Source of the DNA: Acidipropionibacterium timonense
Lineage (GTDB): Bacteria > Actinomycetota > Actinomycetes > Propionibacteriales > Propionibacteriaceae
Reading direction: 5' to 3'
DNA: 64,000 nucleotides
Assembly: GCF_900605005.1 (NCBI RefSeq)
Contig: NZ_LR027558.1
Location: 2,340,964 to 2,404,963 of the forward strand
Positions 34,405 to 42,894 of the stretch are shown piece after piece (position 1 is the first letter of the stretch; each line of letters opens with the position of its first letter). Under the pieces are notes generated by a model, which saw only the letters and a list, made by a program, of their open reading frames with translations, was not told the origin of the DNA and did no database searches. Made by a program: the position numbers and the translations under genes.

Positions 34405-34469
34405 GGATCTCGCGACGCCGTCGCGACCACACCGCTCGGGTGCCCGGTTGCGACGCTGTCGCGAGATCC
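34405..34469. repeat. Long imperfect palindrome, third type
   Basis: 65 bp with 24-bp arms GGATCTCGCGACGCCGTCGC-GACC and GGTTGCGACGCTGTCGCGAG-ATCC, three mismatches, and a 17-bp loop. It lies between the small membrane protein gene and the cyclase gene. It could act as a terminator for the former, although there is no T-run. Confidence 0.75.
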
Positions 34470-34572
34470 ATCCCCGAGCACGTCACAACCCTTGGCAAGT
34501 CCTCTGACCTCTGAGTACGATGGTGATGTGGTCGCAGCGGCGCACCACCCGTCCACTCACAGGAGAGCAAAG

Positions 34573-35259
34573 ATGTTCGTCCACCTCTCGTACCTTCTCG
34601 ATCCCAAGGACAACGCCTACCCCGGCGAACCGGTCGTCAGCGTCGAGGACGACTCCGTCATCTCGCCCACCGGCAAGCCCTTCAACTCGAAGATCATCCA
34701 CCTGCCCAACCACTTCGGCACCCACATGGATGGCCCGCACCACTTCAATCCCGACGGCGCCGACTTCGAGACCCTACCCATCGAGACCTTCGCCTACGAG
34801 GGCAAGGACGTCCTCGTGGCGGACCTCCCGCACCGCGGGGTACCCAGGTCGATCGTCGTCAAGGAGGACCTCGAGCCCTTCGCCGAGGCCCTGCGCGGCA
34901 AGGGCCTTCTCCTCCTGCGCACCGGCTTCGAGAAGTACAAGTTCACCGATCCACACACCTACGAGTACGAGGGCGTCAGCCTGCACCCCGACCTGTGTCG
35001 CTGGCTCAACGAGGAATTCCCCGAACTGCGGTGCATCGGCATGGACTGGCTGTCGATCGGGACGCCGTCGAACGATCTGGGAGCGGAGGCCCACCGGTGG
35101 TTGCTCGGCAACTACACCGGCCACGTCATCACCGGCATCGAGGACATGACCCTGGCCCCGTTGGGTGACCACGTCATCAAGGCGATCACCCTCGGACCGC
35201 CGCGTGTCAAGGGCGTCGATTCCGCCCAGGTCGACGCCATCGCCTGGCTCGAGGACTGA
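34573..35259 (+). CDS. Cyclase-family protein (kynurenine formamidase-like metal hydrolase)
   Basis: The protein is 228 aa. HFGTHMDGPHHF (~residue 49) is the metal-binding H-x-G-T-H-x-D-x-x-x-H motif of the cyclase/KynB family. RCIGMDWLSIGTPSN and LLGNYTGHVITGIEDMTLAP are conserved family segments. Members hydrolyse N-formylkynurenine, isatin or related amides and lactams using zinc or manganese. The ATG at 34573 has AGGAGAG just upstream. The neighbouring FadR/GntR gene in the same direction could regulate it. No other kynurenine-pathway gene is nearby, so the substrate is open. Confidence 0.87.
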   Translation: MFVHLSYLLDPKDNAYPGEPVVSVEDDSVISPTGKPFNSKIIHLPNHFGTHMDGPHHFNPDGADFETLPIETFAYEGKDVLVADLPHRGVPRSIVVKEDLEPFAEALRGKGLLLLRTGFEKYKFTDPHTYEYEGVSLHPDLCRWLNEEFPELRCIGMDWLSIGTPSNDLGAEAHRWLLGNYTGHVITGIEDMTLAPLGDHVIKAITLGPPRVKGVDSAQVDAIAWLED

Positions 35260-35334
35260 CGCTGCGGCACGGCCGGGCCGTAGACTCCCTCCCAGACCGG
35301 GCATCCCCCGCCCGGGCACGAGGGAGGTCCGACC

Positions 35335-36033
35335 ATGGCGACGAGCAGGGTGGAGTCCACCGTCGACCGGCTACTCGACCTCGTCACCAGCGGGGCCGTG
35401 CAGACCGGCGACCCACTGCCCGCCGAGGCCGCCCTGGCCGCCCAGCTCGAGGTCTCCCGGCTCACCCTGCGCGAGGCCGTCAAGGTGCTGGCCGACCGGG
35501 GGGTCCTCGAGCCCATCCACGGCCGGGGCACCTTCGTGCGTCCGCCCCACCAGTGGACCGACCTCGCAGCGATCATCGCCTGGCAGTCGAGGACCTCGGG
35601 GCCTCGCGACATCGCCCTGCAACTCGTCGAGATCCGCCAGATGATCGAGATCGGTGCGGCCGGCCTGGCAGCCGAACGACGCAGTGACGACGACGTCACC
35701 CGACTGGCCGAGATGCTCGAGACCTACCATGAGGCTCACTCCAGGGACTCCATCGCCGAGACCGTGCGGACCGACCTCGAGTTCCACGACCTCATCCTGC
35801 GCGCGACCGGAAACCCCTTCCTCCTCACGGTCTTCGACCCCATCAAGGAGGCACTGCGCACCGGGCGCACCCAGACCTCCTCGCACCGGGCGGTCCGCGA
35901 GCATGCCATGGTGCACCACGAGGCGATCCTCGAGGCCATCCGCGAGGGCGACGCCGACCAGGCCCGACGGGCCATGAGGGCCCACATGGTGCAGACGGCC
36001 GGGGACGTGCGCACCTACCTCCCGGCACACTGA
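35335..36033 (+). CDS. GntR/FadR-family transcriptional regulator (FCD domain)
   Basis: The protein is 232 aa. The GntR winged helix is clear: PLPAEAALAAQLEVSRLTLR, then EAVKVLADRGVLEPIHGRGTFV. A helical FCD ligand domain follows, with the metal-site pattern D-x-x-F-H (RTDLEFHDLILRATGN) and two later His (EHAMVHHEAILEAI; MRAHMVQTAGD). FCD regulators bind carboxylic acids, often with a metal. GAGGGAGGT precedes the ATG. It follows the cyclase gene by 75 bp and precedes the convergent oleate hydratase gene. Confidence 0.9.
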   Translation: MATSRVESTVDRLLDLVTSGAVQTGDPLPAEAALAAQLEVSRLTLREAVKVLADRGVLEPIHGRGTFVRPPHQWTDLAAIIAWQSRTSGPRDIALQLVEIRQMIEIGAAGLAAERRSDDDVTRLAEMLETYHEAHSRDSIAETVRTDLEFHDLILRATGNPFLLTVFDPIKEALRTGRTQTSSHRAVREHAMVHHEAILEAIREGDADQARRAMRAHMVQTAGDVRTYLPAH

Positions 36034-36129
36034 ACCCGACCGGTCGTCTCCCGGCCGTCCAGCACCCTCCGCACGCGCACCCCGATGGCCTCGGGGTCGA
36101 CGCCGGCCCGGCCCGCTCGCGGCCCCCGA

Positions 36130-37914
36130 TCAGGGCAGGATGTCGGCGTAGTACGTCCTGCCCAGCAGACGCCGCAGCAGCCACTCCCCGGGCAGCTTGC
36201 CTCCGGCCAGCACGGACCCCGAGTGCAGCAGTGCTCGGATGTCGTACTGGGCCGGGAAGATCGGCGGGATGTCACGGTCGACGTCCATGAGCTGGTAGAC
36301 GGCCATCATGGCCGTGCGGGCCGAGCCCTCCGTCGTGAAGATGCAGTCGTCGGGGGTCTCGACGAACTGGCCGAGGAACCCGAGGTTGACGCATCCGTGC
36401 GGCACGACCTCCGGGCGGTCGCCGGCGGTACGTGGCATGAAGAAGGCGGTGATGTACGGCATCGCCGCCGTGCGCACCTTGGTGTGGGCACGGATCTCGT
36501 CGAACTCGTCGATGAGCCCGAAATGGAAGCAGAACTCCTTGAGGATCTCCTCGCCGGTGCACTCGACCATGGGCTTGCGGACGCAGTCGCCGACGGCGAA
36601 GGGGTACAGCCCGTAGGCCCAGGCCACACCCCAGTCGGAGGGCTGGGCCCGGAACTGGGGCTGGCGGTTCATGGTGAGGCTGCAGCACCAGGAGGAGTCC
36701 TCGGCGGTGATGATCCCGCCGGTGACCGTGCGTCCGGCCAGCGGGTCGTTGCCCGACAGCTCCTGGATCCTGCGCAGGAAGGGATGGTCACGTCCGATGA
36801 AGTTGAAGCTCACCGAGATCCACAGGGTCTTGTCGGTGTCGGAGCTGAAGACCTCGGGACGCCCGAAGTCGGCGGACTTCGCGGCGAGATTGCGCCACAG
36901 CGTCCAGCAGTCACCGCCCGGGTTGCGGGTGTACGGGGCGACATGGTCCATGTCGCCATAGGTCGTGGCCTCGGTGCACGAGCCATTCGTCACGAGGACG
37001 ACGTCGCGCTCGCCGACCGGGATGGAGTCGGTGCTGCCGTCATGATGACGCACCCTCAAGGCCCGGACGACCTTGCGCGTCGGGCTGATGTCGATGTCGA
37101 GGTCCTCGACGACGGTGTCGTAGCGGAACTGGACGCCCTGGTCGGTGAGCCAGGTGCGCAGCGGCAGGATGAACGACTCGAACTGGTTGTAGCGACTGAA
37201 CCGCAGGCAGGAGAAGTCGGGGAATCCGGGCAGGTACTGCAGGAAGCGATGGAGGTAGCGCTTCATCTCGGTGAGCGACTCGTACTCCTCGAAGGCGAAC
37301 ATCGTCTTCCACAGCGTGTAGAAGGTCGAGTGGAGGAAATCCTCGTCGAACCAGTCCTCGATGGTCCTGCCCCAGGTCTGGGACTCCTTGGCCAGCAACA
37401 GCCGGACGACGGCGAGCTGCCCCTTGCGATTGAGGCCCATGTCGTGGGCGTCACGCGGGACGCCCCGGTCGTGGATGATGCGGGTGCGGGCCCGGTTGGG
37501 GTCGTTCTCGTTGGTGAGTCGGAACTCGTCGAGCACGGAGTGGCCCGGCAGTTCGAGGGCCGGGACGTCCTTCATGATGTCCCAGAAGCACTCGAAGTGC
37601 TGGCCCATCTCGCGCCCACCTCGGGCGATGAACCCCTCCTCGACATTCCCGCCGCCGTCGAAGGACCCTCCGGCGATGTCCGAGGACTCGAGGATGGTGA
37701 TGTTCCCGGCGGGCATTCCGGCGTCACGCACGAGGAATCCGGCGGCCGTGAGGGAGGCGATCCCGGCCCCCACGAGATAGGCGTGACGCTCGGCGACGTC
37801 AGGGGCGTGGACCGGACTGTTGCGCGTGTAGTGACCCTGGTCGTTGCCGACGAAGGGACGGCCCTTCCAGTCCGTCTGGAACGAGCGCTGATAGGTGCCC
37901 TGCAGGTTCGTCAC
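36130..37914 (-). CDS. ohyA: Oleate hydratase (MCRA family, FAD-dependent)
   Basis: The protein is 594 aa, the usual family length. The FAD-binding site reads AYLVGAGIASLTAAGFLVRD (~residue 45), followed by ILESSDIAGGSFDGGG and the MCRA hallmark FIARGGREMGQHFECFWD. The enzyme adds water to the cis-9 double bond of oleic and linoleic acids, giving 10-hydroxy acids; this detoxifies host or skin fatty acids. It is probably membrane-associated but has no signal peptide. The gene is monocistronic, with GAGGAGGAGAT before the ATG. It fits a lipid-rich habitat such as skin or milk. Confidence 0.93.
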   Translation of the reverse strand: MTNLQGTYQRSFQTDWKGRPFVGNDQGHYTRNSPVHAPDVAERHAYLVGAGIASLTAAGFLVRDAGMPAGNITILESSDIAGGSFDGGGNVEEGFIARGGREMGQHFECFWDIMKDVPALELPGHSVLDEFRLTNENDPNRARTRIIHDRGVPRDAHDMGLNRKGQLAVVRLLLAKESQTWGRTIEDWFDEDFLHSTFYTLWKTMFAFEEYESLTEMKRYLHRFLQYLPGFPDFSCLRFSRYNQFESFILPLRTWLTDQGVQFRYDTVVEDLDIDISPTRKVVRALRVRHHDGSTDSIPVGERDVVLVTNGSCTEATTYGDMDHVAPYTRNPGGDCWTLWRNLAAKSADFGRPEVFSSDTDKTLWISVSFNFIGRDHPFLRRIQELSGNDPLAGRTVTGGIITAEDSSWCCSLTMNRQPQFRAQPSDWGVAWAYGLYPFAVGDCVRKPMVECTGEEILKEFCFHFGLIDEFDEIRAHTKVRTAAMPYITAFFMPRTAGDRPEVVPHGCVNLGFLGQFVETPDDCIFTTEGSARTAMMAVYQLMDVDRDIPPIFPAQYDIRALLHSGSVLAGGKLPGEWLLRRLLGRTYYADILP

Positions 37915-38053
37915 GAGATCTCCTCCTCGAGTGGGTCGTCGGCCTCACCGATCGGGGTCGACGCCGCCGCGCATCCAGCCTACCACCCGGTCCGGACACG
38001 GTCCGACCACATGGCCTATTGTGGCGATCATCCACATGTTCTCAGGAGGTGTC

Positions 38054-38371
38054 ATGACCGGCCGGGACGACAGGGTCACTCGGGTCACCGCGATGGAGCG
38101 GCGTCTCAACCGGACGCGCGTTCTCGTCGACCGTCTCAACGAGGTCCTCGACGAGTTCGAGGAGAACGAGCAGGCGTATCGGGATCTTGCGTCCTACTAC
38201 GGTAGTCAGGAGTGGCACGAGGACATGGCGGCAGCCGATGCCGAGGAGTTGCCGGCCGACGTGCCGTGCGGGGTGCTCACCGAGGACGCCGCCTTCGACC
38301 TCATCGGGGACCACCTGCAGATGGCGATCCGGATGCTCGAGATGGGTACTGCGATCGTGCGGGAGCACTGA
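38054..38371 (+). CDS. DUF4298 family protein
   Basis: The protein is 105 aa. Conserved DUF4298 features: an N-terminal helix with VTAMERRLNRTRVLVDRLNE, then FEENEQAYRDLASYYGSQEW and HEDM. AGGAGG is ideally placed before the ATG at 38054, and longer frames upstream are not supported. Function unknown; it is a small helical soluble protein. The last 71 bp overlap the 3' end of the convergent metal-permease gene, a long overlap for this compact genome. Confidence 0.85.
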   Translation: MTGRDDRVTRVTAMERRLNRTRVLVDRLNEVLDEFEENEQAYRDLASYYGSQEWHEDMAAADAEELPADVPCGVLTEDAAFDLIGDHLQMAIRMLEMGTAIVREH

Positions 38372-39212
38372 GCGACCCTCCCCGCCACGACCGTGGTCCC
38401 ACCGCGCCGAGGGCACGGCAGGTGACATGGAAGACGCCGGCCAGCACCGCGATCGTGCCACAGGCCGACAGGTCGGCACCGACCGCCACGAGCAGCCCGG
38501 CGACCCCGATGCACGCTCCCGCCACCGGCGAGGCGACGAGCAGGGTTGTCGGTGAGTCGACGAGCCTGCGCAGGGAGGCGGCCGGTGCGGCGACCAGGGC
38601 GATGGACAGGACAGTTCCCACCGCCGGGATGATGACGACGACCGTCACGAGGATCATGGCGAGGACGAGGAGGTCCACCGCGCCACCGCGAACCCCCGCC
38701 GCTCGGGCGCCGTCCGCGTCGAAGCACCGGAGGATGATGCGGTGCCCCTGTCCGCAGGTGACGAGGAGCACGGCGGCCAGGACGACCACGGCGGCAGCCA
38801 GGTCGACCCCGTTGACGTGGAGCAGGGCCCCGGTGAGGAAGCCGTCCACGTGGAGCGGCAACGGGGAGAACCACCGGTCGAGGAAGTAGCCGAGCGCGAA
38901 TCCCAGGGTGAGGACGATGCCGGCCGCTGCCTGGCCCGACAGTTCCGGGATCCGGGTGAGCGCCCTCATGAGGACCGCCAGGGGCAGGCACATGGCCATC
39001 GCCCCGACGAGGAGCCACAGGGACAGCACGCGCTGGTCCGAGGTGAGTGCCCCGGCGACGACGACACCGAGGACCGCCCCGGGGAAGGTGGCATGGGTGA
39101 TCGACTCGGCGAAGAAGACCCGCCCGCGCAGCACCGCGAACCCACCGACGAGCCCACAAACCGCGCCGACGACGATGATCTCGACGAGCGGCAGCCGGAT
39201 GACGTCCCACAT
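38301..39212 (-). CDS. Metal ABC importer permease (ABC-3 family), second subunit
   Basis: The protein is 303 aa. ABC-3 signatures: FAVLRGRVFFAESITHATFP near residue 35 and multiple helices (LAAAVVVLAAVLLVTCGQGH; LVLAMILVTVVVIIPAVGTV; LSIALVAAPAA). With the adjacent permease it forms the channel of a Mn/Fe/Zn importer. The C-terminal ~30 residues are hydrophilic Ser/Pro/Arg-rich and unusual, and they are encoded where the gene overlaps the convergent DUF4298 gene. It starts 1 bp after the stop of the first permease gene. Confidence 0.9.
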   Translation of the reverse strand: MWDVIRLPLVEIIVVGAVCGLVGGFAVLRGRVFFAESITHATFPGAVLGVVVAGALTSDQRVLSLWLLVGAMAMCLPLAVLMRALTRIPELSGQAAAGIVLTLGFALGYFLDRWFSPLPLHVDGFLTGALLHVNGVDLAAAVVVLAAVLLVTCGQGHRIILRCFDADGARAAGVRGGAVDLLVLAMILVTVVVIIPAVGTVLSIALVAAPAASLRRLVDSPTTLLVASPVAGACIGVAGLLVAVGADLSACGTIAVLAGVFHVTCRALGAVGPRSWRGGSLSAPARSQYPSRASGSPSAGGPR

Positions 39213-39213
39213 C

Positions 39214-40116
39214 TCAGCCCACCACCCTCACGCGGACCCACCGCAGGCCGCGCACGGCCAGACACACGAGGAACAGACCGACGACACACAGGGCGACGCT
39301 CGCCTGGGGCGAGATCGGACGCGGCGAGTCCACGGTGGCGATCTGGAGCCCGAGCCATCCACCGAGCACGCCGACACCGATCGCCACCGGCACCATGGTC
39401 CGGACGGAGCGGCACAGGAGACGAGCGGCCGCCCCCGGCACGACGAGATATCCGATGACGAGCAGGGTGCCGACGGCCATCGACCCAGCGATCGTCACGG
39501 CGGCCAGGGCGCCGTTGACGGCCAGGTCGACGCCCAGGGTGCGTGTTCCGGCGGCCCGGGACCCGACCCGGTCGAAGGCCACGAACACCTGGTGTCGCCA
39601 GGTGAGCACGAGGACGAGGAGAGCCAGGGCACACACCAGGCAGGTCTGGGCCAGGTGCTCGTCGGTCACCTCGAGCAGTCGGCCGAACATGAGCGCCTCG
39701 AGCTGGCCCGACATGTCCGAGGCCCGCAGCGACAGGACGATGCCCACCGAGAAGAAGGAGGTGAGGACGACGGCCGTCCCCGCCTCGTCGGCCCCCGCAC
39801 CGGTCCGCCCCACCCAGGTGAGGGCCAGGACGACGAGCACCCCGGCCACGCTCGCCCCGGGGACGATGTGGTCGATGCCACCGAGAGCGGCCCCGGCGAC
39901 GATCCCCGGGAAGATCGAGTGGACGGTGGCCTCGGCGTTGAACTCCAGACGCCGCAGGTTGACGACCACGCTCACCACTCCCCCGGCGAGCCCCAGGACG
40001 ACCAGGACGACGAACGGCCGGAAGAGGTAGGGGGCGGACGCGACGTCCTGCAGACCCGGGACGGTCTCGAGCGCCTGTCGGAGGGACTCGACGAGGTCGG
40101 CGAGGGACGCCGTCAT
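39214..40116 (-). CDS. Metal ABC importer permease (ABC-3 family), first subunit
   Basis: The protein is 300 aa. It has ABC-3 features: YLFRPFVVLVVLGLAGGVVS, LRRLEFNAEATVHSIFPGIV (the conserved permease loop), GTAVVLTSFFSVGIVLSLRA, and the glycine/valine-rich C-terminal helices. The ATG at 40116 overlaps the stop of the ATPase gene (ATGA). Together with the binding protein (40910-42088), ATPase and second permease it forms one operon, transcribed from the operator region at 42.1 kb. Confidence 0.92.
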   Translation of the reverse strand: MTASLADLVESLRQALETVPGLQDVASAPYLFRPFVVLVVLGLAGGVVSVVVNLRRLEFNAEATVHSIFPGIVAGAALGGIDHIVPGASVAGVLVVLALTWVGRTGAGADEAGTAVVLTSFFSVGIVLSLRASDMSGQLEALMFGRLLEVTDEHLAQTCLVCALALLVLVLTWRHQVFVAFDRVGSRAAGTRTLGVDLAVNGALAAVTIAGSMAVGTLLVIGYLVVPGAAARLLCRSVRTMVPVAIGVGVLGGWLGLQIATVDSPRPISPQASVALCVVGLFLVCLAVRGLRWVRVRVVG

Positions 40117-40872
40117 CGCCGCACCTCCTCCGTGACGAGGAGATCCGGGGTCGAGCCGGGCACCCCTCCGTAGGCTCTCGTGAGGTTGTCGGTCGTGAGC
40201 ACCTCGTCGATCGGGCCGAGGGCGATCTGCCGACCGGCCAGGAGCATGACGTTCTCGCAGGTCCCCCGGGCCAGGGCCAGATCGTGGGTGGAGGCCATGA
40301 CGGCCACTCCCTCGCTCTTCATGTCGACGATGATCTGCAACAGCATCCGCCGGGTGGGCTCGTCCAGACCGTTGAACGGTTCGTCCAGGAGGACGAGCGC
40401 GGGTCTGGCCACGAGAGCTCGCGCGACGAGGACCCGCTGACGCTGCCCCCGGACAACTGCCCGAAGCGAACCGAACCGTGCTCGGCCATGCCCACCCGTT
40501 CCAGGGCGGCGTCGACCCGGCGGCGGCCCTGCCTGCCGACCCGGCCGAACCATCCGAGCTCCCGGTACAGGCCCATCTCGACGACCTTGCTCGCGGTGAC
40601 GGGGAAGGTGAGATCGAGATCGGCCGACTGCGGCACGCGTATCCGACGGCTCCCCCGGCGATCCGCATCGTGCCACCGAGAAGGCGCACCGCGCCGAGGA
40701 CGCCGCGCAGGAGCGTCGTCTTGCCGGACCCGTTCGGCCCCAGGAGGGCCAGGGCCTGCCCGGCGGCGAGGGTGCCGGTGACCCCGGTGAGGACGGCGCG
40801 GCTCCCGTAGCCGAAGGAGGCGTCCACCAGCTCGACGACGTCGCCGTCCATGCCCACCGGAACCCCTGTCAT
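40113..40872 (-). pseudogene. Metal ABC importer ATPase, two frameshifts
   Basis: Three pieces in successive frames reconstruct one ATPase: ALALLGPNGSGKTTLLRGVL (Walker A) to GGAVGYA; PQSADLDLTFPVTASKVVEM through GQLSGG; and QRQRVLVARALVARPALVLL-DEPFNGLD (signature end and Walker B) to the stop. Restoring one C at about 40635 (GCGTG to GCCGTG) and one G in the G-run after LSGG at about 40450 gives 254 codons. The binding-protein and permease genes around it are intact and have conserved operators, so the pair of deletions may well be sequencing errors. If they are real, the importer lacks its motor. Confidence 0.85.
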
Positions 40873-40909
40873 CGTCACCTTCCCGCCGTCGTCACTGGTT
40901 CGCCCGCCG

Positions 40910-42088
40910 TCACCTGTTCGCACGCAGCGATGTCGGGAGCGGCGCCACCTTCCCGTCCCACGCCCGCACCAAGGTGGTGACGTTGTGGACGATCGACCCG
41001 ACATAGGTCTGCCCCTCGGACCCGTCCGGCCCCAGGGAGTCGCCGTAGAGCGCGTCCTCCCCGATGACGGCCTTGACGCCGGCCGCGCGGGCCACGACCT
41101 CGATGGACTTCGAGTTGTTCGAGTTCTCGGCGAAGAGCGCACGCGCCCCCGAGGCCTTGACCTCGGCCGCCGCCTTGGCGATGTGGTTCGCGGTGGCGTC
41201 CTGCTGGCTGTTGAAATCGGACATCGCGGCACCGATGAACTTCACCCCGTAGGTCTTGGAGAAGTAGCCGAAGGCGTCATGGGAGGTGAAGAGCACGCGA
41301 TGGGCGCTCGGCACGGACTCCAGGGAGGCCTTGGCCCAGCCGTCGAGGTCGGAGATCGCCGAGGAGTAGGCGGCGACATGCTTGTCGAAGAGGGCACGGT
41401 TGGCCGGGGACGCCTTGTCGAGGAACTCCCCGATGTTGCGCACCTGGATCGCCGCATTGCGCGGGCTGGTCCAGATGTGCGGATCGAACCTGAACTCGGG
41501 CTGGCTCTCCCCCTCCTCGGGCGGGAACGGCCACTTGGCGATGTTCACCTTCTGGCTTCCTCGGTCGACCTTGTACGGCAGGGAGGCCTCCGCCGCCTTG
41601 GCCCCGGCGAGGTCGTCGACGTCCTTGGAGGAGAGGATCCCGGAGGTGACGCCCATCGTTCCCTTGAAGCCCGAGGACTTCACCGCCGAGTCGAGGAAGT
41701 GCTCCAGGTCGACCCCGGAGACGAGCATGAGGTCGGCCTTGGCCAGGGCGCTGGCCTGGGCCGGGGTCATCTCGTGTTCATGGGCCGAGGCGTTGGGCGC
41801 CAGCAGGCAGGTGAGCTCGATGGTCGACCGGGCCTTGTCCCCCGTCGCCCCCGCGGTGCTCCGGCGCCCGGAGGCGTCGGTCTTCTCCAGGGCCAGGGTC
41901 GCCTGGGCGGAACGGTCGGTGGCGATCTGGGTGACGTAGTCGCAGATCTGGGTCGTCGTGGCGACGACTCGCACCCGCGAGGATGACGTCGACGCGGCCG
42001 TGCCGGACCCCGACGTGCCGCCACAGGCCGACAACGCCACCGCCCCGGCGACGAGCACCGCGGCTCGGGCCCATCCGTTCGATCTCAT
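40910..42088 (-). CDS. Metal-binding lipoprotein of ABC importer (cluster A-I, Mn/Fe-type)
   Basis: The protein is 392 aa. The signal peptide with lipobox AVALSACGG predicts a lipid-anchored protein. Candidate metal ligands: His in ASAHEHEMTP, His in RFDPHIWTSP, Glu in LFAENSNNS and Asp in GEDALYGDSLG. A His-His-Glu-Asp set is usual for Mn/Fe binders (PsaA/SitA) rather than zinc binders, which fits the DtxR-type operator upstream. A zinc role remains possible given the Zur-like site. AAGGAGGATGTC before the ATG at 42088 supports the start. It is the first gene of the importer operon. Confidence 0.9.
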   Translation of the reverse strand: MRSNGWARAAVLVAGAVALSACGGTSGSGTAASTSSSRVRVVATTTQICDYVTQIATDRSAQATLALEKTDASGRRSTAGATGDKARSTIELTCLLAPNASAHEHEMTPAQASALAKADLMLVSGVDLEHFLDSAVKSSGFKGTMGVTSGILSSKDVDDLAGAKAAEASLPYKVDRGSQKVNIAKWPFPPEEGESQPEFRFDPHIWTSPRNAAIQVRNIGEFLDKASPANRALFDKHVAAYSSAISDLDGWAKASLESVPSAHRVLFTSHDAFGYFSKTYGVKFIGAAMSDFNSQQDATANHIAKAAAEVKASGARALFAENSNNSKSIEVVARAAGVKAVIGEDALYGDSLGPDGSEGQTYVGSIVHNVTTLVRAWDGKVAPLPTSLRANR

Positions 42089-42121
42089 GACATCCTCCTT
42101 CGTCCGCTCACGCGGACACAT

Positions 42122-42134
42122 AATGACTATCATT
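42122..42134. promoter_or_regulatory. Zur/Fur-like operator
   Basis: AATGACTATCATT has arms AATGA/TCATT around CTA, close to Fur-superfamily sites. It lies between the importer gene's ribosome-binding site and the DtxR box. Similar in kind to the Zur-like site upstream of rpmJ at 47606-47620. Confidence 0.5.
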
Positions 42135-42147
42135 CCCGAATGCATTC

Positions 42148-42166
42148 TTAGGTTGGCCTAACCTAA
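42148..42166. promoter_or_regulatory. DtxR/IdeR-type metal box
   Basis: TTAGGTTGGCCTAACCTAA is a near-exact match to the 19-bp DtxR/IdeR consensus (TTAGGTTAGSCTAACCTAA), a palindrome apart from the central base. It lies 60 bp upstream of the importer gene and just upstream of the divergent DUF1707 gene. It predicts iron- or manganese-dependent repression. Confidence 0.85.
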
Positions 42167-42254
42167 GACTTGAATGGACTGCGGGGTCGCCCCGGCCTCG
42201 GTGGGCCCCGGGGCCACCACTCCAGTGCCCCGTGCCAGCCCTGGACCGGCGTCC

Positions 42255-42875
42255 ATGACCGTCACGCCCGACCCCGTCGGTGGCGGGGCCATGCGCGCCA
42301 GCGACACCGTACGCGCCAAGATCGTGTCTCTGCTCGACGACGCCTACGCCGATGGCCGACTCGACGTCTCCGAGCACGAGGAGAGGGTGGCCGCCGCCCT
42401 GGAGTCACGCACCTGGGGCCAGTTGCACGCCCTCACCGCGGACCTCGGACTCGTCGCGGAGGCGACTCCGTCGAGCCCGAGCGTGCCCGTGGTGCCGGGC
42501 CCCAGGGAAGGCCGGATCATCTCGATCATGTCCACGGCACGACGCGGTTCCGGAGACGTCCTGGCCGAGTCGACGACCCTGTTCGCGCTCATGGGCGAGG
42601 CTCGTCTCAACCTCGTCGCCATGCCCCTGGCGGCCCATGACGTGACGGTCTCCCTGGCCGCCACCATGTCCGAGGTCATCGTCCTCGTCCCCGAGGGCCT
42701 GCGGATCATCGACAGGACGACGGCGATCATGGCCGAGACGAAGGTCCGCGGATTGCCGGCTCCCCCGCCGCACGCCCCGAGCGTCACCTTCACCGGACCC
42801 CTCGTCATGAGCGAACTCGACGTCTACGGACCCGAGCACCCCAAGTTCGAGCGCTACCTGCGTCGATGGAGTTGA
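42255..42875 (+). CDS. DUF1707 / LiaF-like domain protein
   Basis: The DUF1707 domain is clear: MRASDTVRAKIVSLLDDAYA, DGRLDVSEHEERVAAAL. The C-terminal part (IISIMSTARRGSGDVLAEST; LNLVAMPLAAHDVTVSLAAT) resembles the LiaF/cell-wall-stress response beta domain. It is soluble, with no clear membrane segment. The start is uncertain: the frame is open from 42174, ATGs occur at 42255 and 42291, and none has a strong ribosome-binding site. If it starts at 42174 the DtxR box would sit only a few bases upstream. Function unknown; relatives are envelope-stress associated. Confidence 0.75.
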   Translation: MTVTPDPVGGGAMRASDTVRAKIVSLLDDAYADGRLDVSEHEERVAAALESRTWGQLHALTADLGLVAEATPSSPSVPVVPGPREGRIISIMSTARRGSGDVLAESTTLFALMGEARLNLVAMPLAAHDVTVSLAATMSEVIVLVPEGLRIIDRTTAIMAETKVRGLPAPPPHAPSVTFTGPLVMSELDVYGPEHPKFERYLRRWS

Positions 42876-42894
42876 CCCCCGTCCCCTCGGGTCG

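Noticed and set aside
36085..38205. 706-aa plus-strand open frame opposite oleate hydratase
   Set aside because: Antisense shadow of a recognised enzyme; no domain, start site or conservation signal.
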